64,000 nt of DNA, from NCBI GenBank assembly GCA_021732045.1, contig JAKFWK010000001.1:1-64000 (forward strand). The letters run 5' to 3'. Below, one piece after another: positions 17,247 through 25,790 of this stretch (positions are counted from its first letter, which is position 1; the number at the start of each line of letters is the position of its first letter). The position numbers and the translations under genes are program-made. Below the pieces are notes generated by a model. That model ran no database searches and had not been told where the DNA came from. It worked only from the letters and a program-made list of their open reading frames with translations. This DNA is from Sulfurimonas sp. Lineage in GTDB: Bacteria; Campylobacterota; Campylobacteria; Campylobacterales; Sulfurimonadaceae.

Positions 17247-18188
17247 ATGAAAAAAGTGATTTTAATTGTGATAAGTTCTGCAATTGCTCTGTTTTTTAGT
17301 GCTTGTGGTGCTAAAGAGATGATAGTGATTCCTTCATATACAGCTCCAAATGAATCAGCAAAGCTAAGTAAGATAGAGACGAAAAATGAAGTTTTTAGTA
17401 AAAAAGGTGCTTATTTGGCGCTGTGGCTAAATCCTAAGGTTGATGGGGAAAAGAAGACAAACCCAGCGCTAGAAAAAATGCTTATAAACAGTGTTAAAGC
17501 CTCACTTACTCAAACAAATTTTATAGCAATTGATCCTCTTGGTGGGGATGAGGGAGTTGCTCTGAATATGAGTGTTTTGAATTATGATTACAAAAAAACT
17601 AAAACTACAATGGATATGTATTTGGAGGTCTCTTTTACGCTAACAAGAGGGACAGATGAATTTTTAGTAAAAACATACAATGAGAAAAAAAGTCGTTTTG
17701 TTAATACAGACGAGAGATTTCCAACTGAAAACGAGCTTGCATCTGAGGCTGTGTCAAAAGTTGTAAAGTTCTTTATCTCTGATATATCACCACTTAAAAC
17801 GCACCAGCTTCGTGAGTTCAAATCGCTTCCTAGTGAGCTTGTAGCAGTTGCAGAAAATGCAAAGCGCAAAAACTATAAAGGTGCTATACAGCTTATGAAT
17901 AGATACAAAGGTAGTAAAGATATGAGCTTCTACTACAATTTAGCGGTTCTTTACGAGGCAGAAGCAAGTACGACAGAGAATCTAAAACTACTAAGAAATG
18001 CTGATATAAACTATGAAAAAGCAATAGAGTTGGGTGGTAAAAGTGATTCAGTAGTGATTAGTGCAAAGGCAAGATTTGACAATTTTTATGACTTGCTAAG
18101 TAAGACTAAAAAACAAGATGAGGCAAATCAAGCACTAAAAGATGACAGAAGTGCAATGCTTGGAAGTTCAGACAAGGAGTATGAGTAA
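17247..18188 (+). CDS. Lipoprotein with LpoB/CsgG-like N-terminal region and TPR-like C-terminus
   Basis: 313 residues. The signal ends in a lipobox (LFFSAC, Cys about 20). Residues about 30-180 look like the alpha/beta domain shared by LpoB, CsgG-type and related outer-membrane lipoproteins (ALEKMLINSVKASLTQTNFIAID resembles their conserved helix). The rest is helical with TPR-like spacing (FYYNLAVLYEAEASTTENLKLL). It begins a trio of exported proteins inside the bat locus. The fold match is by eye and uncertain; function is unknown. Confidence 0.6.
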   Translation: MKKVILIVISSAIALFFSACGAKEMIVIPSYTAPNESAKLSKIETKNEVFSKKGAYLALWLNPKVDGEKKTNPALEKMLINSVKASLTQTNFIAIDPLGGDEGVALNMSVLNYDYKKTKTTMDMYLEVSFTLTRGTDEFLVKTYNEKKSRFVNTDERFPTENELASEAVSKVVKFFISDISPLKTHQLREFKSLPSELVAVAENAKRKNYKGAIQLMNRYKGSKDMSFYYNLAVLYEAEASTTENLKLLRNADINYEKAIELGGKSDSVVISAKARFDNFYDLLSKTKKQDEANQALKDDRSAMLGSSDKEYE

Positions 18189-18238
18189 GTAATTCATAAT
18201 TTTAGAATTTGTAAAACATAATAAAAAAAAGGGATAAG

Positions 18239-19729
18239 ATGAAAAATGTTAAAAGTTTAGTATTTAGTGGCTTTGTTGCAGTTACGGCAACTTTTGTTAT
18301 GAGTGGATGTTCTGCTCTTCAAGAGACTTTTGCTTCTCAAATGGAAGTTCCAACGGTTGAGGTTCAGTCAAACCGCGCTGCTATTGGTATGACAATAGTT
18401 AGAGAAAATAATGTAATGGCATTTAAGATGCCTATCTCTTCTGGTGCGAAGTGGCCAGCAGCTATCTCAGCTGAAATGACCCCAGAGCAAAAAAAGAAGC
18501 TTGAAAAGATACTAGAAGATAATCCATATTTTGCAACAGTTCACTACACAAAGTTGATTCAGAGAAAGATGTTAGGCTCTGGGGCTCTTGTGAAAATGGC
18601 TGGAGACCTTGGAAATGTCGCCGCAAGCGCGTTAGATCAAACTATATCACCACTGACATATAGAGCTGCAAATAAGTTAAGTGTTCTCTATGGAGATGAT
18701 AAAAAAAATTGGCCAGATTTGCTTAGTTTTGATGGATCTCTTAAGAACTTTCTAGATTTTAAAGATGGATATAAACTAAAAACTGACTCTTTAAAGGGTG
18801 ATGTATATAAAACAATTGGAGAGGCTGTCTCTTCACTTGCTCCTGTAAATATGCAAAAAAATCTAATCTCTTCAAATAGTGAACTTTTGGATGCATATAG
18901 CAAGGTTGCATCAGTAAAATCTCAAAAAGGTGAGTTGGAAACAAAGCTTCAGACCGACAGTGCTAAAGCTCAAGATAAAGTAAAAAATCCAAGCTATGTT
19001 CCATTTACTGAGGCACAAAAAGAAGGTATAAACAAAGAGATGGCTGTTATTGATCAGCAGATAAAAGAGGCAGAATCATTCGCTGATGAAAAAGAGAAAA
19101 TCTACTTTTCACTTTTAGATCAAGCAGTTATCGCACTTGAGAGCGACATAAATGTTGATGATATGAATTATGTAAACCTTGCAAGGAATGTAAATATAGT
19201 GTCAAATGAGATTAAAGATAGCGCAATAGATGCTTATGCTGCTTTTGGATTAGCAACAACAAATATTTTAGCAAACAACAGTATCTTAAATTTTCCAAAA
19301 GAGTTAGCATCATTAGCTGTTGCAAAAGCAAATGTGCCACTCAATATGCAAGATAAGTATAACGACAGGGTAGCAAAGCTTGTCCAAAATGCTATCCATC
19401 TTTTGCCAAATATCTTGATAGGAACTTACTATGCGAACAAACAGTCAACTTTAGCTGGAAAGTATGAGAGTTTTACAAAGATTATAATTACTGCATATGA
19501 TAAGAAAAAAGAGCAAGAAAAAGCTGCGGATAAAGATGCAAAAGCACTAGAGCAAAAAGAGGTAAAGCCAGAAACTGGTGGTGATGTCAAGACGGATGCT
19601 GAGGTAAAACCAGCAGAACAGATTCAAGTTGAGCCTGCTGTTGAGGAGAAAGTTGAACTGAAACCATCAGTAAAAGCTGAAGTAAAAACAAGTACTAAGA
19701 AAAGTAAGAAAAGTAAAAAAGTAATTTAA
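18239..19729 (+). CDS. Large lipoprotein of unknown function in the bat locus
   Basis: 496 residues. A signal peptide ends in the lipobox VMSGC (Cys about 23). The mature chain is mostly alpha-helical, with a glutamine/lysine-rich coiled-coil-like stretch near residues 220-290. It ends in about 70 residues of low-complexity Lys/Glu/Val/Pro sequence (for example KPETGGDVKTDAEVKPAEQ), finishing KKSKKSKKVI, which could contact peptidoglycan or other anionic partners. I do not recognise a family. The tight spacing to both neighbours (50 and 18 bp) argues that the three products act together. Confidence 0.7.
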   Translation: MKNVKSLVFSGFVAVTATFVMSGCSALQETFASQMEVPTVEVQSNRAAIGMTIVRENNVMAFKMPISSGAKWPAAISAEMTPEQKKKLEKILEDNPYFATVHYTKLIQRKMLGSGALVKMAGDLGNVAASALDQTISPLTYRAANKLSVLYGDDKKNWPDLLSFDGSLKNFLDFKDGYKLKTDSLKGDVYKTIGEAVSSLAPVNMQKNLISSNSELLDAYSKVASVKSQKGELETKLQTDSAKAQDKVKNPSYVPFTEAQKEGINKEMAVIDQQIKEAESFADEKEKIYFSLLDQAVIALESDINVDDMNYVNLARNVNIVSNEIKDSAIDAYAAFGLATTNILANNSILNFPKELASLAVAKANVPLNMQDKYNDRVAKLVQNAIHLLPNILIGTYYANKQSTLAGKYESFTKIIITAYDKKKEQEKAADKDAKALEQKEVKPETGGDVKTDAEVKPAEQIQVEPAVEEKVELKPSVKAEVKTSTKKSKKSKKVI

Positions 19730-19747
19730 TTTAAGGAATTTATACAG

Positions 19748-20740
19748 ATGAAAAAACTATTTATCTCTTTACTACTGGTGCTCTTTGGTGTATCGGCAAT
19801 AGCTTCACAAAACTCTAATGCCTCGATGTTATGGCTAAACTCACCGCCTTCAGATACTTCTGAATATTTTTATGCGGTTGGATATGGAGAGACAATCAGT
19901 GATGCAAAGAGTGATGCGCTTGCAACGATTAGTGCAAAAATATCAGTTAGTGTTGCATCAAGTTTTAGCTCATCTGTGAGTGCGTCAAGACAAAATGGCG
20001 ATGAAGATGTGCTTAGTGAGAGCAAGAATGAAGTGGTTAGCCAAAGTAAAAACATAGAGTACACTGATGTAAAAGTTCAAGAGAGCTTTGATGATGGGAA
20101 ACGGTGGGCTGTTTTGATTGAAGTTGACAGAGTGATACTTACTAAATCTTATGAGAGAAGACTAAGTGGTGTGGATGCAAAGATAAAAGCAGAGTGGGAT
20201 GTTTTTACTCAAAGTACATCTCTAGAGAAGCTAAAACTCTCTTCAACAATCAACAAGTACCTAAAAGAGACAGATACTTACTTTGCTCTTTTGCATGCAC
20301 TTAGCAGTCAGTATGATGATAGCAAATACACAGCTCGTTATTTAAACTACACAAAAGAGATGAGAAAAGCAAAAAGTGAACTTACTTTTAAGATAAAGTC
20401 AGATGCCGCTTCAGGGCAGCTAGCCTCTTTAGTTCGTTCTGAGTTAAGCAAAGAAAATGCCACTTTTAGCGACAAAAACTACAATGTGCTTATAGATATC
20501 ACAACGAAAGCAAGAGAGCAGAAGTATGCATCTGCCAACAAAGAGTTTGCTAATCTTACATTTGCCCTAAGAGACACTACTGTCTCGCTTATGGATAGAA
20601 GCGGAAAAGTAATCTCTACAACGGTTTATAAAACAAAAGAGAGTTCTCCATCTGGCTTTAATGATGCAATCGCTAAGACTGCAAAGTATGAGGCTAAAAT
20701 CAAACAAAATGGGATAATGGCGTTTATTACCGGCAATTAA
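19748..20740 (+). CDS. LPP20-like exported protein
   Basis: 330 residues with a Sec signal (MKKLFISLLLVLFGVSAIAS) but no lipobox cysteine. Residues about 28-140 match the LPP20 pattern: MLWLNSPPSDTSEYFYAVGYG, then an alanine-rich helix (SDAKSDALATISAKISVSV), then a strand WAVLIEVDR. The C-terminal half is a separate region of about 190 residues with no recognised domain. It is the third of the exported trio. FlgP in this window carries the same domain type, so LPP20 proteins appear here in two different envelope contexts. Confidence 0.65.
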   Translation: MKKLFISLLLVLFGVSAIASQNSNASMLWLNSPPSDTSEYFYAVGYGETISDAKSDALATISAKISVSVASSFSSSVSASRQNGDEDVLSESKNEVVSQSKNIEYTDVKVQESFDDGKRWAVLIEVDRVILTKSYERRLSGVDAKIKAEWDVFTQSTSLEKLKLSSTINKYLKETDTYFALLHALSSQYDDSKYTARYLNYTKEMRKAKSELTFKIKSDAASGQLASLVRSELSKENATFSDKNYNVLIDITTKAREQKYASANKEFANLTFALRDTTVSLMDRSGKVISTTVYKTKESSPSGFNDAIAKTAKYEAKIKQNGIMAFITGN

Positions 20741-20751
20741 CCACATTTTGC

Positions 20752-20757
20752 TACAAT
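20752..20757 (+). promoter_or_regulatory. Possible promoter before moxR
   Basis: TACAAT in the context CATTTTGCTACAATCTC lies in the 46-bp gap before moxR. A T-run and TG upstream of the -10 are the usual promoter style in this phylum. It would give the second half of the bat locus its own transcription start. Confidence 0.4.
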
Positions 20758-20786
20758 CTCTCAATTTATATTTCGAGGTTGGATAG

Positions 20787-21734
20787 ATGCTTTCAAAGAT
20801 AGAGTTAATAAAAAAAGAGGTTAGTAAGGTAGTTGTAGGTCAAGAGAGGATGATAGATTCTCTCTTGATAGCACTTTTGTGCGAGGGGCATATTCTTATA
20901 GAGGGTGTTCCTGGACTTGCAAAAACAACAACTGTAAATGCACTTGCTCAAAGCCTTGGACTTAACTTTAAGAGAGTCCAATTTACCCCAGACTTGCTTC
21001 CTTCAGATATTTTAGGAGCTGAGATTTACGATCCACAAAGCAACAGCTTTAAAATCAAAAAAGGTCCCATCTTTACAAACTTACTCTTAGCGGATGAGAT
21101 TAACCGTGCTCCCGCTAAAGTCCAATCAGCACTTCTTGAAGTCATGCAAGAAAAGCAAGTAACACTTGGTGATACCTCATTTAAACTAGAACCCCCATTT
21201 TTTGTTATGGCAACTCAAAATCCAGTGGAGCAAGAGGGTGTTTACCAGCTCCCAGAGGCTCAACTTGATAGATTTATGCTAAAACTCGTCGTTGATTACA
21301 ACACAAAAGATGAGGAGCTTGAGATTGCTAGAAGAATCTCGAGCGGTAATTTTGAGAAAATCCAAAGTGTTATAACTCATGATGATTTAAACGATCTAAA
21401 AAAGAGTATAAAAGAGATACATATTGACCCAGAGGTTGAGAAATATATGATTGAGATTGTGAGTGCTACGAGAAATCCTAGTAAATATGGGCTTGATGAA
21501 ATTAAAGATTATATCCAGTTTGGGGCTTCTCCTCGCGTCAGTATCGATATGTTTAAAGCTGTAAAAGCTATGGCATTTATGCGAGGAAAGAGTTTTGTAA
21601 CACCTGTTGATGTGGCTTATATTGCAAAAGAGCTTATGAGACACCGCATAGTTTTAAGTTACGAAGCAGAAGCTGAGGGCGTCACAACTGATGAGATAAT
21701 TCAAAAAGTGTTAGAAACTGTAGCAATACCGTAA
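20787..21734 (+). CDS. MoxR-family AAA+ ATPase
   Basis: A 315-residue cytoplasmic ATPase. It has Walker A GVPGLAKTT (40-48), Walker B LLLADEINRAP with the family-typical ARAPAKVQSALLEVM-like helix, sensor 1 in ATQNPVEQEG, and the C-terminal lid. MoxR proteins act as chaperone-like motors for VWA-domain partners. Here it is followed directly by DUF58, DUF4381-like and bat genes, the standard order moxR-DUF58-(DUF4381)-batA-batB-batD. It is the only MoxR in the locus, so it presumably serves both bat cassettes. Confidence 0.93.
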   Translation: MLSKIELIKKEVSKVVVGQERMIDSLLIALLCEGHILIEGVPGLAKTTTVNALAQSLGLNFKRVQFTPDLLPSDILGAEIYDPQSNSFKIKKGPIFTNLLLADEINRAPAKVQSALLEVMQEKQVTLGDTSFKLEPPFFVMATQNPVEQEGVYQLPEAQLDRFMLKLVVDYNTKDEELEIARRISSGNFEKIQSVITHDDLNDLKKSIKEIHIDPEVEKYMIEIVSATRNPSKYGLDEIKDYIQFGASPRVSIDMFKAVKAMAFMRGKSFVTPVDVAYIAKELMRHRIVLSYEAEAEGVTTDEIIQKVLETVAIP

Positions 21735-21749
21735 TCTTGGGTATAGAAG

Positions 21750-22580
21750 ATGAGTAAACTACAAAAAATCTTAGTTCGTGCAAGGCGTCAAGTCTTTAGT
21801 GAAATGGTTGGAAATAATCCATCTATTTTTCAAGGCGAAGGGTATGACTTTATCGAGCTTAGAGAGTATATGCCTGGAGATGATATTCGCAAAATTGATT
21901 GGAATATCACCGCAAAGATGCAAAAACCATTTATTAAAATCTTTCGTGAAGAGAGAGAGTTGAATGTTGTGATTGTCTCTATTTTAAACGGAAGCGTTCA
22001 TTTTGGTTCAAAAAAGTTTAAGCAGGAGCTAATTGCTGAGATTGTCGCACTTCTTAGCTACTCAACTCTTAAAAATGGTGATTTGTTAAGCTCATATATA
22101 TTTACAGACAAGATTATTTCTCACTCAAAACCAACTAAAAAAATTCATCAAGTTCAAAAAAATGTTGAGGATATTCTAAGCTTTGATGCACTAAATAAAA
22201 AAGTTGATTTCAAACTGATTGCAGACACGCTTTTTAGAAGATTAAAAAGAAAATCTTTGATTTTGGTAGTGGGAGATTATTTTGAGATTCCTGACTTTAG
22301 AATTTTGGCAAAAAAGCATGAGGTGATCTCTGTAATCGTTAGGGATAAACTAGAAGAAAACCCACCACAAATGGGCTTTGCTTCACTTGTAGATCCTGAG
22401 AGTGGGGCGGTTTTAGAGGGTGACTTTAATGCCTCAAGTGTAAGAGCTTACAGTAAAAAAGTTACAGAGCATGACCATAATCTTTTTGAGAAATTACGAG
22501 TAGATCAAGTTAGATTTACAAAGATTTATACAGACTCTATGCCAAGCATAGGGCTTCGCAGACTTTTTGAGGGTAGATAA
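21750..22580 (+). CDS. DUF58 domain protein
   Basis: 276 residues with the DUF58 signature FIELREYMPGDDIRKIDWNI (about residues 31-50) followed by a VWA-like alpha/beta region (ELNVVIVSILNGS). DUF58 proteins accompany MoxR ATPases and Bat proteins almost everywhere and are thought to link the ATPase to membrane partners. No membrane segment is evident. It sits 15 bp after moxR, and the next gene's ATG follows its stop directly. Confidence 0.88.
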   Translation: MSKLQKILVRARRQVFSEMVGNNPSIFQGEGYDFIELREYMPGDDIRKIDWNITAKMQKPFIKIFREERELNVVIVSILNGSVHFGSKKFKQELIAEIVALLSYSTLKNGDLLSSYIFTDKIISHSKPTKKIHQVQKNVEDILSFDALNKKVDFKLIADTLFRRLKRKSLILVVGDYFEIPDFRILAKKHEVISVIVRDKLEENPPQMGFASLVDPESGAVLEGDFNASSVRAYSKKVTEHDHNLFEKLRVDQVRFTKIYTDSMPSIGLRRLFEGR

Positions 22581-22988
22581 ATGGCACTAGAAAATAGTTA
22601 TGATGTACCACTTCATGATATTAAGCAGATAGTTGAGATTGAGGATTATTCGCTTTATTATTTTATTGGTGCCGTCACAATTTCTGCTCTTTTAATCGCT
22701 CTGGCTGTTTTCTTGCTCTATAAATGGAATAAGAAAAAGAGTAAATTCAACATAAGAAAAGAGCATGAAAAACTGCTAAACTTAGTTGACTTAAATGATA
22801 CAAAAAATGCCGCTTATGCCATCACGCTCTATGGATTAACATTTAAAAATGATAGCCCAAGACATAAAGAGATGTATGAAAATTTACTCAGCAGACTTGA
22901 GGGCTATAAATACAAAAAAAGTGTTGATGAATTTGATAGTGAAACCATTGGTTATATAGAGCTTTTTAAGGGCATGATTGATGCTTGA
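22581..22988 (+). CDS. DUF4381-like small membrane protein
   Basis: 135 residues. A short N-terminal segment (VPLHDIKQIVEIEDYSLYYF) leads into one membrane helix (about 27-48) and then a cytoplasmic helical domain. Length, single helix and position between DUF58 and batA fit the DUF4381 proteins of other moxR-bat operons. The assignment is from layout more than residues. SD GAGGG lies in the DUF58 stop region, and the end overlaps batA2. Confidence 0.65.
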   Translation: MALENSYDVPLHDIKQIVEIEDYSLYYFIGAVTISALLIALAVFLLYKWNKKKSKFNIRKEHEKLLNLVDLNDTKNAAYAITLYGLTFKNDSPRHKEMYENLLSRLEGYKYKKSVDEFDSETIGYIELFKGMIDA

Positions 22989-23910
22989 TGGAATCTATTT
23001 TGAGTTCCCAAAATTAATCTTCATAATCTTTCTTTTTATATTATGTGAAAGATTCTGTAAGATGCGACTCTCGTCCATCTATTTTCCACACACGGCACAA
23101 TTTTTAAAAAAAAGCCTATCATCTTCAAAACTAATGTTGTTTCTAAAATGGTTCGGTATTGTTATGCTCATTTTTACGCTAATGTCACCGGTAAAAGAGG
23201 AGCCATATACACTTGAGCCAAAAGATGGACACGAGATAGCTCTGATTTTAGATACTTCAGAATCTATGAGCGCCATGGGTTTTGACATAGCAAATATTGA
23301 ATTTACGCGGTTTGATGTTGTGAAGGAGATAGTGAGTGATTTTATAAAAGAGAGAAAAAATGACAATATCGGACTCGTGGTTTTTGGAGAGTTCTCTTTT
23401 ATCGCCTCCCCGCTAACTTATGATGAAAATATTTTAAACAAGATAGTTTCTCAGCTCTATATTGGCATAGCGGGAAAATATACTGCGTTAAATACAGCCA
23501 TTGCCCAAGGGGTCGACCTCTTGAAGATGGGAAAATCAAAAAGCAAAGTCGCCATTTTGCTGACAGATGGATATAGCACAGAGGGAATCGATAAAATCCC
23601 ACTAGATATCTCAATAGAGATGGCAAAAAAAGAGAGAGTTAAAATATACCCAATAGGGATTGGTGCGCCAAATGAGTATAACGCAGAGGTTTTAAAAAGA
23701 GTTGCTAAAGAGAGTGGAGGTGTCGCTTTTGGAGCAACAAACGCAGGGGAGCTAAGAGAGATATATAAAAAAATTGACGAGATTGAGAAATCAAAAATAA
23801 AAAATAGAGAATCTAAATACCTAACTTATTACTACCAATTACCTCTATTTTTATCATTTATCTCTTTGATGCTCTACATCTTTCTTAGAAACAAAAGAGG
23901 TTACGCATGA
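22981..23910 (+). CDS. BatA-like von Willebrand factor A membrane protein, copy 2
   Basis: 309 residues from the ATG at 22981, behind SD AAGGG with 8-nt spacing; a TTG directly before it is also open. The layout equals copy 1: two N-terminal helices, a VWA domain with a complete metal site (DTSES 91-95, the threonine in KYTALNT, LLTDGYST), and one C-terminal helix. Segments such as FTRFDVVKEIVSDFIKE and SKIKNRESK closely parallel copy 1 (SRFEITKLIATNFIKK, SKIKNRDYA). This supports descent from one gene by cassette duplication. Confidence 0.87.
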   Translation: MLDGIYFEFPKLIFIIFLFILCERFCKMRLSSIYFPHTAQFLKKSLSSSKLMLFLKWFGIVMLIFTLMSPVKEEPYTLEPKDGHEIALILDTSESMSAMGFDIANIEFTRFDVVKEIVSDFIKERKNDNIGLVVFGEFSFIASPLTYDENILNKIVSQLYIGIAGKYTALNTAIAQGVDLLKMGKSKSKVAILLTDGYSTEGIDKIPLDISIEMAKKERVKIYPIGIGAPNEYNAEVLKRVAKESGGVAFGATNAGELREIYKKIDEIEKSKIKNRESKYLTYYYQLPLFLSFISLMLYIFLRNKRGYA

Positions 23911-25694
23911 GCTTTTTGTACCCTGAGTTTTTATACTATATGCTCCCGGCACTTCTTCTTATGTTTGGACTCCTGCTTACTCAAAAAGAGTCACAGGAAC
24001 ACTTCTTTAGTAGAGATGTGATTGAGAAGCTAAGAGTTAGTTCAAATACGCTGACGCTAAAGGCTAGGAATGCGCTTTTTTTGATAATGGGCTTTTTTAT
24101 GATTTTGGCATTAGCAAGACCCATTATAAGCGATGGTTTAGTTGATTTAAAAGCTAAAAGTAGCGATATTGTGGTCGCAATTGATATATCAGAAGATATG
24201 CTTGGAAGTGATGTTTATCCAAGCCGTCTAGAGTTAGCAAAACAAAAAGTGTTAACGATGCTAGGCTATGCCTCAGGAGAGCAGGTTGGTGTAATGGTAT
24301 TTGCAAAAAATGTCTATCTTGTCTCGCCTCTTAGCTCCGACATAAACGCTGTCTCTTTTTTACTAAAAGAGCTAGATACGACTTCAATAACGGAGCAGGG
24401 AACTGACTTCTTCTCTTTAATCGATGTTGTTGCAAAAGCTAAAAAAAGTGATGAGAAGAGAACGCTTTTTATCTTAAGTAGTGGTGGAGATAAAAAGGAT
24501 TTCTCAAAAGAGATAGAGTTGGCTGAGAAAAATATGATAACTATTTTTGTTCTTGGTGTGGGCACCCAAAAAGGAACGCCGATTAAGCTTAAAGATGGGG
24601 CTTTGCTAAGGAGTGCGGGTGGGATGGTTATCTCAAAACTAAATGAAAATATCTCAGATTTGGCAACAAAAACAGGTGGAACATATATAAAATCAACAAC
24701 GCCACCTGATGATGTAAGGGCAATGTTAAGCGAGATAAAAAGAGTAACAAAAGCAAGAGAGCTAAAGAGCCAAAAGGTTCAAAAAAACATTGAGTTATTT
24801 TATATTCCAGTAGGCATTGCTCTTTTTTTACTGCTTGTGGCAACTAGCTCAATCAGAAGAAAAGAGGTAGCTGTTGCCCATATCTTGATGCTATTTCTAC
24901 TTTTATCATCAACACCAGATCTGAATGCAGGGGTGCTTGATTTTTTAGATATAGGTAGAGCAAAGAGTGCCTATGAGCAAAAAGATTATAAAAATTCCGC
25001 AAAGCTTTATGAAAAATATGCCAAATTAAATCAAAATAGCGAGGCGTTTTACAATAGCGCAAATGGTTACTACAAGCAAAAAAGATACAAAGAGGCGATA
25101 GAAAACTATAAAAAAGCTTCGTTTGATTCGAAAACCAAGAGGGCTGATAATCTATCAAATCTAGGAAACGCTTATGTAAAAAGTGGAGCTCTAGAGATGT
25201 CGGTGCACGCTTATGAAGAGTCTCTTAAAAACAAAGAGGACAAAAATACCAGAGAGAACTTAGAGGCAGTAGAAAAACTTATCAAAAAGCAAAAAAATAG
25301 CTCTAATGATAAAAAAAGTAGTGAGAAAAATAGTGATTCAAAAAATAATAAAAACAGTGACAAAAAAAATAGCGATGATAAAAACAGTGATTTAAAAAAT
25401 AGTAAAAAAGCAGATAAAAATAGTCTATCAAACAAAGATAATAAGCCAGAAGAAAAGGGTAGCAGCGGCAATGATTTAAAAAAGAGCAAGAACAACAATG
25501 ATGATGTCAAAACACAAAGTAAAAAGCAAGAAGAGTTAGAAAAAAAGCAAAATAGTGTAAAAGAAGAAGATAAAACTTCTTCAACTAAATCGAACCAAAA
25601 ATCAAAAATGATGAGTAATGATGAGCAAGAGAAGTGGATGCAAGAGGTAAACACAAGAAAAGGAAGTTATCTTTATAAGCTAAACGAGAACTAA
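23907..25694 (+). CDS. BatB-like VWA protein with TPR region, copy 2, degenerate metal site
   Basis: 595 residues with helices near 9-22 and 53-68, a VWA domain, another helix near 300-330, TPRs (about 350-455) and a tail. The metal site is damaged: DISED (93-97) replaces DxSxS, and the TDG position reads SSG (191-193), although GTDF keeps the threonine. Copy 1 retains both motifs. Residues about 460-570 are a Lys/Asn/Ser/Asp low-complexity stretch, probably disordered. It overlaps batA2 by 4 bp. Metal-dependent ligand binding is probably lost, so it may be a structural partner. Confidence 0.85.
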   Translation: MSFLYPEFLYYMLPALLLMFGLLLTQKESQEHFFSRDVIEKLRVSSNTLTLKARNALFLIMGFFMILALARPIISDGLVDLKAKSSDIVVAIDISEDMLGSDVYPSRLELAKQKVLTMLGYASGEQVGVMVFAKNVYLVSPLSSDINAVSFLLKELDTTSITEQGTDFFSLIDVVAKAKKSDEKRTLFILSSGGDKKDFSKEIELAEKNMITIFVLGVGTQKGTPIKLKDGALLRSAGGMVISKLNENISDLATKTGGTYIKSTTPPDDVRAMLSEIKRVTKARELKSQKVQKNIELFYIPVGIALFLLLVATSSIRRKEVAVAHILMLFLLLSSTPDLNAGVLDFLDIGRAKSAYEQKDYKNSAKLYEKYAKLNQNSEAFYNSANGYYKQKRYKEAIENYKKASFDSKTKRADNLSNLGNAYVKSGALEMSVHAYEESLKNKEDKNTRENLEAVEKLIKKQKNSSNDKKSSEKNSDSKNNKNSDKKNSDDKNSDLKNSKKADKNSLSNKDNKPEEKGSSGNDLKKSKNNNDDVKTQSKKQEELEKKQNSVKEEDKTSSTKSNQKSKMMSNDEQEKWMQEVNTRKGSYLYKLNEN

Positions 25695-25790
25695 AAAAGA
25701 TGAGATAGATTTAGGCTTTATCTATGGAGAGATAAGGTTTTTAAGGTGATGTTAGTTTATAAATTTAAGATAGTATTTTACAGATAATCA

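Noticed and set aside
25211..25654. Long minus-strand frame rich in Ser/Leu/Phe opposite the BatB2 tail
   Set aside because: It is a shadow of the Lys/Asn/Ser low-complexity coding sequence, with no SD and no domain.
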